Positions 52,319 through 61,433 of a DNA stretch of 64,000 bases are shown one piece after another (positions within the stretch are counted from its first letter, which is position 1; the number at the start of each line of letters is the position of its first letter). The stretch comes from Candidatus Avelusimicrobium intestinipullorum (GTDB lineage: Bacteria > Elusimicrobiota > Elusimicrobia > Elusimicrobiales > Elusimicrobiaceae), in assembly GCA_944324635.1 (NCBI GenBank), contig CALUXC010000007.1, positions 1 through 64,000 on the forward strand, read 5' to 3'. Below the pieces are notes generated by a model, which worked only from the letters and a program-made list of their open reading frames with translations, had not been told where the DNA came from and searched no databases. The translations under genes and the position numbers were made by a program.

Positions 52319-52331
52319 TTTTGGATTTCTT

Positions 52332-52353
52332 CCCCGCGCAAGCGGGGTTTTTT
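52332..52353 (+). terminator. Terminator after tRNA-Glu
   Basis: CCCCGC / GCGGGG stem with loop GCAA followed by six T. Confidence 0.92.
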
Positions 52354-52391
52354 ATGGCCTGGCGGGCGGAATGGTCCGCTGGCGCGTAAAA

Positions 52392-52400
52392 TGGTAAAAT
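52392..52400 (+). promoter_or_regulatory. Extended -10 promoter of ychF
   Basis: TGGTAAAAT followed by ATAG, 47 bases before the ychF ATG. No clear -35. Confidence 0.5.
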
Positions 52401-52446
52401 ATAGATAATTATTCCGTTTTATCATCATTCCAAGGAGTCTTTTTAT

Positions 52447-53520
52447 ATGGAAATCGGTATCGTCGGCCTGCCCAATGTGGGCAAATCCACCCTTTTTAAC
52501 GCGCTCACCTGCGCGGGTGCGGAAGCCAGCAACTATCCCTTCTGCACCATTGAACCCAACGTGGGCATTGTGCCTATTCCGGACAAACGGTTGGACAAGC
52601 TGTTTGAAATGTTCAAACCGCCCAAGAAAACGGCCGCTTTTATCAAATTTGTAGATATTGCCGGTATCGTTAAAGGCGCCAGCCAAGGTGAAGGGTTGGG
52701 CAACAAATTTTTGGCCAATATCCGCGAAGTGGACGCGATTATCCACGTGGTGCGCTTGTTTGATGACGATAACGTGACGCACGTGATGAACTCCGTGGAT
52801 CCGTTGCGCGATATTGATATTATTAATACCGAACTTATGCTTGCCGATCTGGAAACCGCCACCAAAGTGTGCGACCGCTTGGGTTCCAACGCCAAAAGCG
52901 GCAAGAAAGACGCCGTGGCCGCCTGGGAACGCATGAAAGAAATCAAGGCCGCGCTGGAAAACGGCAAACCCGTCAGCTCGCTGGGGTTGGAGCCGGAAGA
53001 ACTGAAAGACTACCAATTTTTAACCGCCAAACCGGTGTTGTACGTGGGCAACAATTCGGAAAAACGCAATGTGGAAAACGCCGAAAAAGTAGCCAAATAC
53101 GCTAAGGAAAACGGAGCCGGATTTGTGGAACTGTGCGTGAAGTTTGAAGCCGATATCGCGGAATTTTCCGAAGAAGAAAAGAAGGCTTTCTTGGCCGAAA
53201 CCGGAAGCGATTATACGGGGCTGGAAAAAATCGTGCGCGAAGGCATGAAGCTCTTAAATCTGTGCACGTATTTCACCGCCGGCGAAGAAGTGGAAGTGCG
53301 CAGCTGGCTGATTCCGGTGGGTTGCACGGCGCCGCAGGCGGCGGGCAAAATCCACAGCGATTTTGAAAAAGGCTTTATCCGTGCCGACGTGTACACCTTT
53401 GACGACCTGGCCAAATACGGCAGCGAAAAAGCCCTGCGCGAGCATGGTTTAATCCGCTCCGAAGGGAAAGACTATATCGTAAAGGACGGCGACGTTTGCC
53501 TGTTTAAGATCAATGCCTAA
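52447..53520 (+). CDS. ychF: Redox-regulated ATPase YchF
   Basis: A 357-residue Obg-family P-loop NTPase, an ATPase associated with the ribosome and stress response. G1 motif GLPNVGKSTLFNAL at residues 7-20, and VDIAGIVKGASQGEGLGNKF is the G3 region. The TGS-like C-terminal domain (SWLIPVGCTAPQAAGKIHSD) completes the family length. It overlaps the next gene by 8 bases. Confidence 0.97.
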   Translation: MEIGIVGLPNVGKSTLFNALTCAGAEASNYPFCTIEPNVGIVPIPDKRLDKLFEMFKPPKKTAAFIKFVDIAGIVKGASQGEGLGNKFLANIREVDAIIHVVRLFDDDNVTHVMNSVDPLRDIDIINTELMLADLETATKVCDRLGSNAKSGKKDAVAAWERMKEIKAALENGKPVSSLGLEPEELKDYQFLTAKPVLYVGNNSEKRNVENAEKVAKYAKENGAGFVELCVKFEADIAEFSEEEKKAFLAETGSDYTGLEKIVREGMKLLNLCTYFTAGEEVEVRSWLIPVGCTAPQAAGKIHSDFEKGFIRADVYTFDDLAKYGSEKALREHGLIRSEGKDYIVKDGDVCLFKINA

Positions 53521-54733
53521 TATCACCTGCAAACATTTCGGCCAATGCGGCGGCTGTGCGCTGCTCCACCTGTCCTACGAAGACCAGGTGGCCCAAAAGC
53601 GCGCCAAGCTGCAGGAAACCCTGAAAGATTTTTGGACGGGGGATATCCCCGTAACGGTGACGGACGACCCCAAGAACTTCCGCAACAAAGTGGAATTGGG
53701 GTTCTGCCATCAGGTGAAATGGCGTGAAGATTACGACAAAAAGGACCCCGCCAACAAAACCCGCCCGCTGGAATTTGAGAACGCTCTTGGCTTTAAGCTC
53801 AAAGGCCGCTGGGACCGCGCGGTGGACATTACCGAATGCGCCTTGTTTAACGACAAGTTAATCCCGCTGTTGCAGTCCATTCGTGCCTGGGCGCAAGCCG
53901 AAAATTTGGAATATTATGACCAGCGCAAACACACCGGCGTGCTGCGCCACCTGATGGTGCGCGAAGGCAAAAACACCGGCGAAGAAATTGTGGTGCTGTT
54001 TGTGACGGACGATTTTAACGAAAAAACATTTGTCCAAGCCGTAGAGCAAGTGATGCCGCAGGCCAACATTATGGCCGCCGTGAATAACGGTCTGGCCGAT
54101 ACCGCCGCGCCCGAATCGCTGCGGGTGCTTAAAGGCAAGGACCATATCTTTGAAAAAATTCTGCTCACTTCCCCGGACGGGAAAACCGAACGGGAAGTAA
54201 CGTTTAAGCTGTCGCCTCAGTCGTTTTTTCAGACCAATACGCGCACCGCGCAAAAGATGTATTCCCGCGTGCGTGCCGTGGTCAAAAAAATTGCTCCCAA
54301 ACGCATTTACGACTTGTATGGCGGCGCGGGCAGTTTTTCGCTTTCCTGTGCCGATTTGTGCGAAAAAAGCACCTGCGTGGAAAGTGTGGCCCCGGCCGTG
54401 TACAACGGGATTGAAAATGCCAAAATAAACGGGGTGCAAAACGTACAGTTTTTCTGCTCCAAGGTGGAAGATTTCGTCAAACAGCAGCCCATTGAGCGCA
54501 AAGACGCGTTGATTATTTTGGATCCTCCCCGCGGAGGCATGCACCCCAAGGCGGCCAAAGCGGTGGCGGAATCGGGCGTGGAACAGGTGCTCTACATTTC
54601 CTGCAACCCCGTCACGCTGGCGGCGGATTTGAAAATCCTCACGCCGCATTACGAAATTCTGCATGTGGAAGCGTTTGACTTCTTCCCGCACAGCGAACAC
54701 ATTGAAACGTTCGTACAGCTGAAACTGAAATAG
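53513..54733 (+). CDS. RlmD-type rRNA (uracil-C5)-methyltransferase
   Basis: A 406-residue TrmA/RlmD family enzyme. The iron-sulfur cysteines are in CKHFGQCGGCALLHLSYEDQ plus Cys near 110 (DITECALF). The SAM domain has IYDLYGGAGSFSLSCAD, and the catalytic Cys is in YISCNPVTLAADL. No N-terminal TRAM domain is present, unlike E. coli RlmD. It targets U1939 or U747 of 23S rRNA by family; the exact site is not known. Confidence 0.9.
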   Translation: MPNITCKHFGQCGGCALLHLSYEDQVAQKRAKLQETLKDFWTGDIPVTVTDDPKNFRNKVELGFCHQVKWREDYDKKDPANKTRPLEFENALGFKLKGRWDRAVDITECALFNDKLIPLLQSIRAWAQAENLEYYDQRKHTGVLRHLMVREGKNTGEEIVVLFVTDDFNEKTFVQAVEQVMPQANIMAAVNNGLADTAAPESLRVLKGKDHIFEKILLTSPDGKTEREVTFKLSPQSFFQTNTRTAQKMYSRVRAVVKKIAPKRIYDLYGGAGSFSLSCADLCEKSTCVESVAPAVYNGIENAKINGVQNVQFFCSKVEDFVKQQPIERKDALIILDPPRGGMHPKAAKAVAESGVEQVLYISCNPVTLAADLKILTPHYEILHVEAFDFFPHSEHIETFVQLKLK

Positions 54734-54736
54734 TTT

Positions 54737-54754
54737 GTCGCGCCTCGGCGCGAC
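54737..54754 (+). promoter_or_regulatory. Hairpin between the RlmD-type gene and pcrA
   Basis: A perfect 7-bp stem GTCGCGC / GCGCGAC with loop CTCG. It has no T-run, so it is not a classical terminator. It may stabilise mRNA ends or lie in a leader. Confidence 0.4.
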
Positions 54755-54768
54755 CGTTCGGAATACTT

Positions 54769-57255
54769 ATGGATTTGCAAGACTCCTTAAAATCACTCAA
54801 CCCCCAGCAGCTGGAAGCCGTTAATTACGAAGACGGCCCCTGCCTGATTGTGGCCGGTGCCGGCACCGGCAAAACCAAAACGCTGACGACCAAAATCGCC
54901 AAGCTGATTGCCGACGGCTACCACCCTGCCCGCATTTTAGCGGTGACGTTTACCAACAAAGCCGCCCAGGAAATGCGCGAGCGCGTGGAAGCGTTGGTGC
55001 CAGGTTCGGGCAACCGGGTGTGGATTCACACGTTCCACTCGTTTGGCGTGCGCTTGCTGCGCCAGAATGCGCAGGCGCTGGGGCTCTCGCGCGATTTTGC
55101 CATTTACGACGATTCCGACCAAAAGAAAGTGGTCAGTTTGATTTTGGAACAAATGGGCATTAAAGACCCCAAAAAAGAAATCAATCAAATCGTCAGTATT
55201 ATTTCCCGCGCCAAAGACGATATGGTCTCTCCCGAAACTTTGATGCAAAGCGCCACGGCCAGCGGGTTGGATTTCAAAATCCGCGCCGCGGAAGTGTACC
55301 GCCGATACGAACAAAAGCTTAAAGAATCCGGCGCGCTGGATTTTGGAGATTTGCTCGTCAAAACGGTGGTTCTCCTTCGTGATCACGAAGATATCCGCAA
55401 TTACTACCAAGACTTTTTCCAATACATTTTGGTGGACGAATACCAGGACACCAACCATACCCAGTACCTGATTACCAAAATGCTGGCCGCCAAACGCCGC
55501 AAGTTGTGCGTGGTGGGAGACCCGGACCAGAGCATTTATTCCTGGCGTGGGGCGAACATTCGCAACATTTTGGAATTTGAAAAAGATTTTCAGGACGTCA
55601 AAACCATTACGCTGGAGCAGAACTACCGTTCCACCAAAGCCATTTTGGAAGCGTCCAACCGCCTAATTACCAAGAACAAAAAACGCAAAGAAAAAAATCT
55701 GTTTACGGATAAATCCCAGGGCGACCCTATTGAAGTGCGCGAACTTTTAAGCGAAGGGGACGAAGCCCGCTGGGTGAGCCAAAACATCAAAGCCTTGGTG
55801 GACGAAGGCGCCAGCCTGCGGGAAATTGCCGTGTTCTACCGCACCAACGCCCAGAGCCGCAGTTTTGAAGAGTATTTCCGCCGTTACCAAATCCCGTACC
55901 GCTTGGTGGGTACGGTGCGGTTCTATGACCGTAAAGAAATTAAGGACATTATGTGCTATGCCCGCATTTTGATTAACCCGGCCGATAACGTGAGTCTCTT
56001 GCGTATTATCAATACGCCCACCCGCGGCCTGGGCAAAGTGGCACAGGACCGCTTGTTGGAATATGCGGACAATAATCACCTTTCCCTTTACGATGCCTTA
56101 AAAAATGCCGCTTATGTGCCGGGGCTCAGCTCGGCCGCGTGCAAGGCGGCGGTAAAGCTGGTGCAGTTGTTTGAAAACTGGCGCGGTGATATGCTGCTGA
56201 CGGACCCGGCCGATATTTTCCATAAAATTTTGGTGGAATCCGGCTATGAGGAAGCCGTCAAAGCGGAAATGGAAAAAGACCCCGAAGCCGAAAGCCGCCT
56301 GCAGAACTTGGACGCGCTTATCAACGCCGTAAAAGAATACGAAGAACGGTGCCGCAAGGGAGAAAAAGAGCCGTCGGTGGCGGACTTCCTGCAGGAAATT
56401 TCGCTCCTGTCCGGGGAAGATGATTCCCAGGCGGGCGAAAGCGGCGCGGTGACCCTGATGACGGTGCACCTGGCCAAAGGGTTGGAATTTAACAATGTGT
56501 TTGTGACGGGATTGGAAGAAAACCTGTTCCCTATCGGGCGCGATAATGAAGACGACCTGGAAGAAGAACGCCGCCTGTGCTATGTGGCCATGACGCGCGC
56601 CCGCGAAAAACTCTATTTAACCTATGCCCGTTCCCGCCGCAAGTTTGGGCAGCTGCAGGAGAACTTGCCTTCGCGCTTTTTGTTTGAAAGCGGCCTCTTG
56701 GACGAAAGCGAAGTGCAGGAATCGCGCTCTTTGCCCCGCTATACGGATTATCGGTCCAAATACGGCCTCTATGGGGCCGGGTCCGGCGGGTCTTATTCCG
56801 GCGGGCATTACGGCGGCGGCTATGCGCGCGGGAAAAATAATTTTGGCGCAAACCGCTATCAGACTTTTGAAGGATACGCTTCCAAAAGCCGTTTCCAAAA
56901 ACGCTATGACCAGGACGGTTACGAAATCCAGGAAGATGACGATTTGGATTATACGTCCTCTTCTTACGGGGGCTCGTCCGGGTTAGGGTCGCTGTATGCG
57001 CGGCCGGCTTTCCCCAAGCCGTCTGCTGCGGGGGCGTCCACCGTATCGTCCGGCGGGCAAGCGTCTCAGGCGCAAGCGCCTTCCCAAAAATCGGGTGAAC
57101 CCGTGGTGGGGGGACTGGTGAAACACGGCGTGTTTGGCCAAGGCAAGATTGTGGCCGTGGCCGGCTCGGGCGAAAGTGCCAAAATCACGGTGCTGTTTGG
57201 CAATGGCGTGCGGCGCACGTTTATGCTCAAGTTCGCCCCGCTGGAACTGCTGTAA
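54769..57255 (+). CDS. pcrA: UvrD/PcrA-type DNA helicase
   Basis: An 828-residue superfamily 1A helicase for repair and replication restart. Q-motif NPQQLEAVNY, Walker A AGAGTGKTKTL with K35, DEYQDT near D223, and motif VI VAMTRAREKLYLTYA. After about residue 640 a Gly/Ser/Tyr-rich linker (about 120 residues) leads to a C-terminal Tudor-like domain GGLVKHGVFGQGKIVAVAG, the RNA-polymerase-binding part of PcrA. UvrD and PcrA are not easily separated. Confidence 0.95.
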   Translation: MDLQDSLKSLNPQQLEAVNYEDGPCLIVAGAGTGKTKTLTTKIAKLIADGYHPARILAVTFTNKAAQEMRERVEALVPGSGNRVWIHTFHSFGVRLLRQNAQALGLSRDFAIYDDSDQKKVVSLILEQMGIKDPKKEINQIVSIISRAKDDMVSPETLMQSATASGLDFKIRAAEVYRRYEQKLKESGALDFGDLLVKTVVLLRDHEDIRNYYQDFFQYILVDEYQDTNHTQYLITKMLAAKRRKLCVVGDPDQSIYSWRGANIRNILEFEKDFQDVKTITLEQNYRSTKAILEASNRLITKNKKRKEKNLFTDKSQGDPIEVRELLSEGDEARWVSQNIKALVDEGASLREIAVFYRTNAQSRSFEEYFRRYQIPYRLVGTVRFYDRKEIKDIMCYARILINPADNVSLLRIINTPTRGLGKVAQDRLLEYADNNHLSLYDALKNAAYVPGLSSAACKAAVKLVQLFENWRGDMLLTDPADIFHKILVESGYEEAVKAEMEKDPEAESRLQNLDALINAVKEYEERCRKGEKEPSVADFLQEISLLSGEDDSQAGESGAVTLMTVHLAKGLEFNNVFVTGLEENLFPIGRDNEDDLEEERRLCYVAMTRAREKLYLTYARSRRKFGQLQENLPSRFLFESGLLDESEVQESRSLPRYTDYRSKYGLYGAGSGGSYSGGHYGGGYARGKNNFGANRYQTFEGYASKSRFQKRYDQDGYEIQEDDDLDYTSSSYGGSSGLGSLYARPAFPKPSAAGASTVSSGGQASQAQAPSQKSGEPVVGGLVKHGVFGQGKIVAVAGSGESAKITVLFGNGVRRTFMLKFAPLELL

Positions 57256-57271
57256 CAGTTATGTTTCTATT

Positions 57272-57302
57272 AAAAAACCCCGGCGTAAAGCCGGGGTTTT
57301 TG
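57272..57302 (+). terminator. Convergent terminator after pcrA
   Basis: AAAACCCCGGC / GCCGGGGTTTT, an 11-bp stem flanked by A and T, between pcrA and the minus-strand membrane protein gene; it can act in both directions. Confidence 0.92.
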
Positions 57303-57319
57303 TTTTGGGACGTTTCAAA

Positions 57320-57688
57320 TTACGCGGTAGCCAACATGGCGGTGAGAAAAGCCAAAATCGTGCCGCTAAAAAAGATGATGAGCAAAATCGGCAGAATGGC
57401 AATGATAACCGTCAGCCACCCGCAAAAGCCTGCCCACCAGGCCACGCGTTTGGCTTCTTCTATTCTGCCGTCGCGGCTCCAGTCTTGCGCCCGCAGCGAC
57501 AAAATCAGCGCGGCCAACGCTATCGGGATAGTAAAAAAGCCCGTAAAGCACGATAAAATAACCGCGATAATGGAAAGCGTAAAGCGGCTATTGATGCATT
57601 CCCCGCCGTTTAGATTGCATTGGTAATCGTCGCGGTTGTGTTTGTGTTGGGCGCAGTGCGTCGTTTCCTGCTTATTTTCTGTTGTCAT
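57320..57688 (-). CDS. Small membrane protein, CD225/dispanin-like
   Basis: A 122-residue protein of uncertain function. The N-terminal 35 residues are hydrophilic with a Cys/His set (HCAQHKH, YQCN, GECIN). Two hydrophobic segments follow around 38-66 and 85-120, with the loop RAQDWSRDGRIEEAKRVA between them. This layout resembles CD225/dispanin-type proteins. Expression looks independent: it is convergent with pcrA and divergent from gatC. Confidence 0.6.
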   Translation of the reverse strand: MTTENKQETTHCAQHKHNRDDYQCNLNGGECINSRFTLSIIAVILSCFTGFFTIPIALAALILSLRAQDWSRDGRIEEAKRVAWWAGFCGWLTVIIAILPILLIIFFSGTILAFLTAMLATA

Positions 57689-57798
57689 ACAACCCCCTGT
57701 CGTTTGGGAAAAAGCATGGTTTTGGGGAAGTGTTCCCCTGGCTAGCCAAACGGCCCAATTATTATATAAAATATACTTTCAAAGGGAGTATTTTAGAT

Positions 57799-58080
57799 AT
57801 GGAAATAACCAAAAAAGACGTGGAACTTGCCGCCAAACTCGCCAAGATGCGGGTGAGCGAGCAGGAAGCCGCCGTTTATCAAGCCCAACTGGAAGCCCTT
57901 TTCAAATGGGTGGCGGAATTGTCCGCCGTGAATACCGACGCCGTTCAACTGACTAATGTAAACCATTGCGCGCATCTGCGTGCGGACGAAGCGTTTTCCG
58001 ATTTGTCCCGCGCGGCCGAGCTGCGTACGGCGTTTGACGAAGAACAAGACGGCTACGCCAAGGTGAAAAAGGTACTGTAA
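57799..58080 (+). CDS. gatC: Asp/Glu-tRNA amidotransferase subunit C
   Basis: A 93-residue small subunit of the GatCAB complex that amidates mischarged Glu-tRNA(Gln) or Asp-tRNA(Asn). It starts MEITKKDVELAAKLAKMRVS and ends KVKKVL. ATG 57799 is preferred over the ATG at 57682, which would cross the promoter region. gatA follows one base later. gatB is not in the window. Confidence 0.93.
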   Translation: MEITKKDVELAAKLAKMRVSEQEAAVYQAQLEALFKWVAELSAVNTDAVQLTNVNHCAHLRADEAFSDLSRAAELRTAFDEEQDGYAKVKKVL

Positions 58081-58081
58081 C

Positions 58082-59497
58082 ATGATGACTGCTTTGGAAA
58101 TTGCAAAAGCCGTTTCTTCCGGCGAAAAAACCGCCGAGCAAATTACCCGCGAATCGTTGGCCAAAATCGCGGAGTTAAACCCCTCTATCAATGCTTTTGT
58201 GGAAGTGTTTGAGGCCGATGCCATCGCCCGCGCCAAAGAAGTGGACGCTAAACGCGCCCGCGGCGAAAAACTGGGCGCTTTGGCCGGCGTGCCTGTGGCC
58301 ATTAAAGACAATATCCTCTACAAGGGCCACAAAGCCACTTGCTGTTCCAAAATGTTGGAAAACTATGTGGCGTCTTATACTTCTACGGTGGTGGAAAAAC
58401 TGCTGGCGGCGGACGCCGTTATCGTGGGCCGCGCCAATATGGACGAATTTGCCATGGGCAGCACCAACCAAACTTCCGTATACGGGCCCGTTAAAAACCC
58501 GGTCAATTTGGAATGTGTTCCCGGTGGTTCTTCCGGCGGAAGTGCCGCGGCCGTGGCCGCCGGCATGGTGCCGGTTGCCTTGGGGACGGATACGGGCGGT
58601 TCGGTGCGTCAGCCGGCCGGTTTTTGCGGCGTGGTGGGCATTAAGCCCGGGTATGGCCGCATTTCCCGCTATGGGGTGATTGCGTTTGCTTCCAGTGCCG
58701 ACCAGGTGGGTATTTTGACCGCCAACGTGGCCGATTCCGCCAAAGTGTTGGAAGTGCTTGCCGGCAAAGACGTGCACGATTCTACGTCGTTGGACGCGCC
58801 CGTGCCGCAATATGCCGATTTGTTTACGGACGGCTTAAAAGGCCTGAAAGTGGGCCTGCCCAAAGGATTTTTGGACGGGTTACACCAAGATATTAAAGAC
58901 CGCCTGAACCAGGCCGCGGCCCGCTTGAAAGAACTGGGTGCGGAATTGGTGGACGTGGAAGTGCCTTATGCCAAATATGCCGCGCCGTGCTATTACATCA
59001 TTACCAGCGCCGAAGCCAGCTCCAACCTGGGCCGCTATGACGGCATTCGTTACGGATACGCCGATAATGAAGCCAAAGATTTGAACGCGTATTATGAAGG
59101 TTCCCGCGCACCGTTTGGGCTGGAAGTGAAAAAACGCCTGATTATCGGTACGTACGCGCTGACCTCGGAACGGTATGAAGAGTGCTTCTTAAAAGCCATG
59201 AAAGTGCGCGAGCTGATCCGCGAGGATTTCAAAAAAGCCTTTGAGAAAGTGGATGTATTGTTGACGCCCACCTCGCCCACAACGGCTTTCAAACTGGGGC
59301 AGCACGATGAGGACCCCTTGTCGCTGTACTTGGCGGACTTGTACACCTGCCAGGGCAACATCGGCGGGCTGGCGGGCATCAGCGTGCCTTTTGGCAAAGA
59401 CGAAAAAGGTCTGCCCGTTGGCGTGCAGTTCTATGGACCTATTTTGAAAGAGGAAAAAATCCTCAACGCGGCGTATAACTTAGAGAAAGGATTATGA
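58082..59497 (+). CDS. gatA: Asp/Glu-tRNA amidotransferase subunit A
   Basis: A 471-residue amidase-signature subunit that frees ammonia from glutamine. The catalytic Lys75, cis-Ser150 and Ser174 have the same spacing (75 and 24) as in S. aureus GatA, within PGGSSGGSAAAVAAG and TDTGGSVRQPAGFCG. ATG 58082 is directly followed by a second ATG. It overlaps the Nudix gene by four bases. Confidence 0.96.
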   Translation: MMTALEIAKAVSSGEKTAEQITRESLAKIAELNPSINAFVEVFEADAIARAKEVDAKRARGEKLGALAGVPVAIKDNILYKGHKATCCSKMLENYVASYTSTVVEKLLAADAVIVGRANMDEFAMGSTNQTSVYGPVKNPVNLECVPGGSSGGSAAAVAAGMVPVALGTDTGGSVRQPAGFCGVVGIKPGYGRISRYGVIAFASSADQVGILTANVADSAKVLEVLAGKDVHDSTSLDAPVPQYADLFTDGLKGLKVGLPKGFLDGLHQDIKDRLNQAAARLKELGAELVDVEVPYAKYAAPCYYIITSAEASSNLGRYDGIRYGYADNEAKDLNAYYEGSRAPFGLEVKKRLIIGTYALTSERYEECFLKAMKVRELIREDFKKAFEKVDVLLTPTSPTTAFKLGQHDEDPLSLYLADLYTCQGNIGGLAGISVPFGKDEKGLPVGVQFYGPILKEEKILNAAYNLEKGL

Positions 59498-59946
59498 TTG
59501 TTTCCGAATTTTCGTGCGGCGGTGTGATTTTGGACGGGCGGAAAGTGTTGCTCGTGCAAGTCAAAAATATGAAGGGGAAAAAGATTTGGACTTTCCCCAA
59601 AGGCCATATTGAGCCGGAGGAAACACCCCGCCAGGCCGCCCTGCGCGAAGTGCTGGAGGAAACGGGCTATAAAGCCGTTATCGTTCGGCCGATGATTCGG
59701 GTAAAATACGCATTCACCTTTCAAGGCAATTACGTCAAGAAAATGGTCCAGTGGTACTTGATGAAAAAACTGGGCCGTATCGGCAAGCATGACGCTTCGG
59801 AAATTTTGTCCATTCGGTGGGTTTCGCTCGTAAAAGCGCGCGAGCTCGTGCAGTATCCCAGCGATATTCGCCTGGTGGATATGTTGCTGGCTTCGCTGCA
59901 TATAGAGCCGGCCGAAGAACCCGAAACGGAAATGCCGGAAGAATAG
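59494..59946 (+). CDS. Nudix hydrolase
   Basis: A 150-residue phosphohydrolase. The complete Nudix box is at residues 37-59: G37, E43, R51-E52, E55-E56 and G58 in the sequence GHIEPEETPRQAALREVLEE. N-terminal FSCGGVILDGRKVLLVQ is the family start. The substrate (nucleotide or dinucleotide such as Ap4A) is not evident. It overlaps the gatA stop. Confidence 0.92.
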   Translation: MIVSEFSCGGVILDGRKVLLVQVKNMKGKKIWTFPKGHIEPEETPRQAALREVLEETGYKAVIVRPMIRVKYAFTFQGNYVKKMVQWYLMKKLGRIGKHDASEILSIRWVSLVKARELVQYPSDIRLVDMLLASLHIEPAEEPETEMPEE

Positions 59947-59964
59947 CCTTATACGTATTTAAGA

Positions 59965-59997
59965 AAATACCCCCAAGTTTTCTTGGGGGTATTTTTA
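59965..59997 (+). terminator. Terminator after gatCA-nudix
   Basis: A 13-bp stem AAATACCCCCAAG / CTTGGGGGTATTT with loop TTTT followed by T. Confidence 0.93.
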
Positions 59998-60004
59998 TGG
60001 GCAT

Positions 60005-60033
60005 AAAAAACCCCGCCTTGTGGGCGGGGTTTT
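60005..60033 (-). terminator. Terminator of the POT transporter gene
   Basis: CCCCGCC / GGCGGGG stem; on the minus strand it is followed by six T. Confidence 0.9.
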
Positions 60034-60049
60034 GCGGTGTTTGAAAAGC

Positions 60050-61363
60050 TTATTGGATACCGTTCATCCATTTGATAACGAACTTTTTGATGGACAGCAA
60101 GATGAGTCCCCCGCACACCGGCATTACGACCAACCAGGTGAAGAACTGAATGTTGCTGATGTGTCCGAAATAGCCGGAGTAGAAACCGGCGGTAAAGTTC
60201 GCCAAGGCGTTGGCCAGGAACCACGTACCCATCAAGAGAGACGCAAATTTCAAAGGAGCCAATTTGGTCACCAAAGACAGGCCCACAGGGGACAAACACA
60301 ATTCACCCATCGTGTGGAACATATACGCAAATACCAGCCAGAAAATACCCACTTTCGCGCCGGTGGTTTGCAATACGTAAGAAGCGGCTACCAAAATCAA
60401 GAACCCAAACGCCAAGGACATAAAGGCCCATACGAATTTGGCCGGGGTGGAGGGTTCCAACCCTTTTTTGGCCAATTTCAGCCACAGTTTGGAGAACAGC
60501 GGCGCAAACAAGATGATGAACATCGGGTTTACGCTCTGGAACCAAGAAGTAGGCATTTCCCAACCGAAGATAAAGCGGTCGGTGAATTTTTCGGCGAAGA
60601 TCGTCAAGGAAGCGCCGGCCTGTTCAAACGCGGACCAGAAGAAAATGCTGAAAAACGCCATAATGAAAATAACGGCGATGCGCTGTTTTTCTTCGGTGGT
60701 AAGCGGCACATTGGGGTGCTCAATTTTTTCTTCTTTGGTCAGTTTTTTGGGTTTTTTGCCCTGGCCTTGGAGGTATTTGTCTTTGGCCCAGATGAAAATC
60801 GTCAAGCCGATGATCATACCGAAACCGGCCGCGGCAAAGCCCCAGCCAAAACCGACTTTTTCCGCCAGCGTACCCGCAACAAAGTTGCAGATAAACGCGC
60901 CCAAGTTAATACCCATATAGAAAATGGTGAAACCGGCGTCGCGGCGGGGGTCGTTGGTTTCGTACAATTCACCCACGATGGTGGAAATGTTCGGTTTGAA
61001 AAGACCATTTCCCAAAACCAACAGGAACAAACCGGCGTAGAGGAAGGACAGCGTCGGGTTGGAGGCGATGGCAAACTGCCCCAAGGCAATCAAAATACCG
61101 CCCACGATGATGGCGCGTCTTTGGCCCCAAAAGCGGTCGGCAATATAACCGCCGAGCAAGGGGCTGAGGTAGATAAGGCTGGTTACTGCGCCGTAAACTT
61201 TGCTGGCGTGAGATTCCGAAAACTGCATGACTTTAATCAAATACAGCACGAGAATACCGCGCATGGCGTAGTAGCTGAAGCGTTCCCACATTTCGGTCAA
61301 GAACAGAATGTATAGACCGGTGGGTTGCTTTTCGGTTTTAACGGTTGCTACTTCTGATGTCAT
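60050..61363 (-). CDS. Proton-dependent oligopeptide transporter (POT)
   Basis: A 437-residue transporter for di- and tripeptides with about twelve to fourteen helices. The coupling motif E24-x-x-E27-R-F-S-Y-Y is intact in TEMWERFSYYAMRG. Other motifs are GGYIADRFWGQRRAI and the GL-NGLFKPNIS region. It likely feeds peptides to fermentation. GGAG and a TATAAT box precede the ATG. Confidence 0.94.
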   Translation of the reverse strand: MTSEVATVKTEKQPTGLYILFLTEMWERFSYYAMRGILVLYLIKVMQFSESHASKVYGAVTSLIYLSPLLGGYIADRFWGQRRAIIVGGILIALGQFAIASNPTLSFLYAGLFLLVLGNGLFKPNISTIVGELYETNDPRRDAGFTIFYMGINLGAFICNFVAGTLAEKVGFGWGFAAAGFGMIIGLTIFIWAKDKYLQGQGKKPKKLTKEEKIEHPNVPLTTEEKQRIAVIFIMAFFSIFFWSAFEQAGASLTIFAEKFTDRFIFGWEMPTSWFQSVNPMFIILFAPLFSKLWLKLAKKGLEPSTPAKFVWAFMSLAFGFLILVAASYVLQTTGAKVGIFWLVFAYMFHTMGELCLSPVGLSLVTKLAPLKFASLLMGTWFLANALANFTAGFYSGYFGHISNIQFFTWLVVMPVCGGLILLSIKKFVIKWMNGIQ

Positions 61364-61397
61364 TGATTTCTCCTTACAATTTCAACAGGTACTCTTT

Positions 61398-61426
61398 ATT
61401 ATACAAAAATATAGGGAGCTCTATAG
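61398..61426 (-). promoter_or_regulatory. -10 box of the POT gene, overlapping a weak terminator
   Basis: TTTTG followed by a perfect TATAAT on the minus strand (61403-61398), about 35 bases before the ATG. The same 23-base region holds a weak stem TATAG/CTATA followed by TTTTT, which may end the upstream relA transcript. No -35 is seen. Confidence 0.4.
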
Positions 61427-61433
61427 GGAAAAA

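Noticed and set aside
60020-61315. A 431-residue plus-strand frame opposite the POT transporter
   Set aside because: Shadow of a clearly homologous transporter on the other strand; no family similarity.
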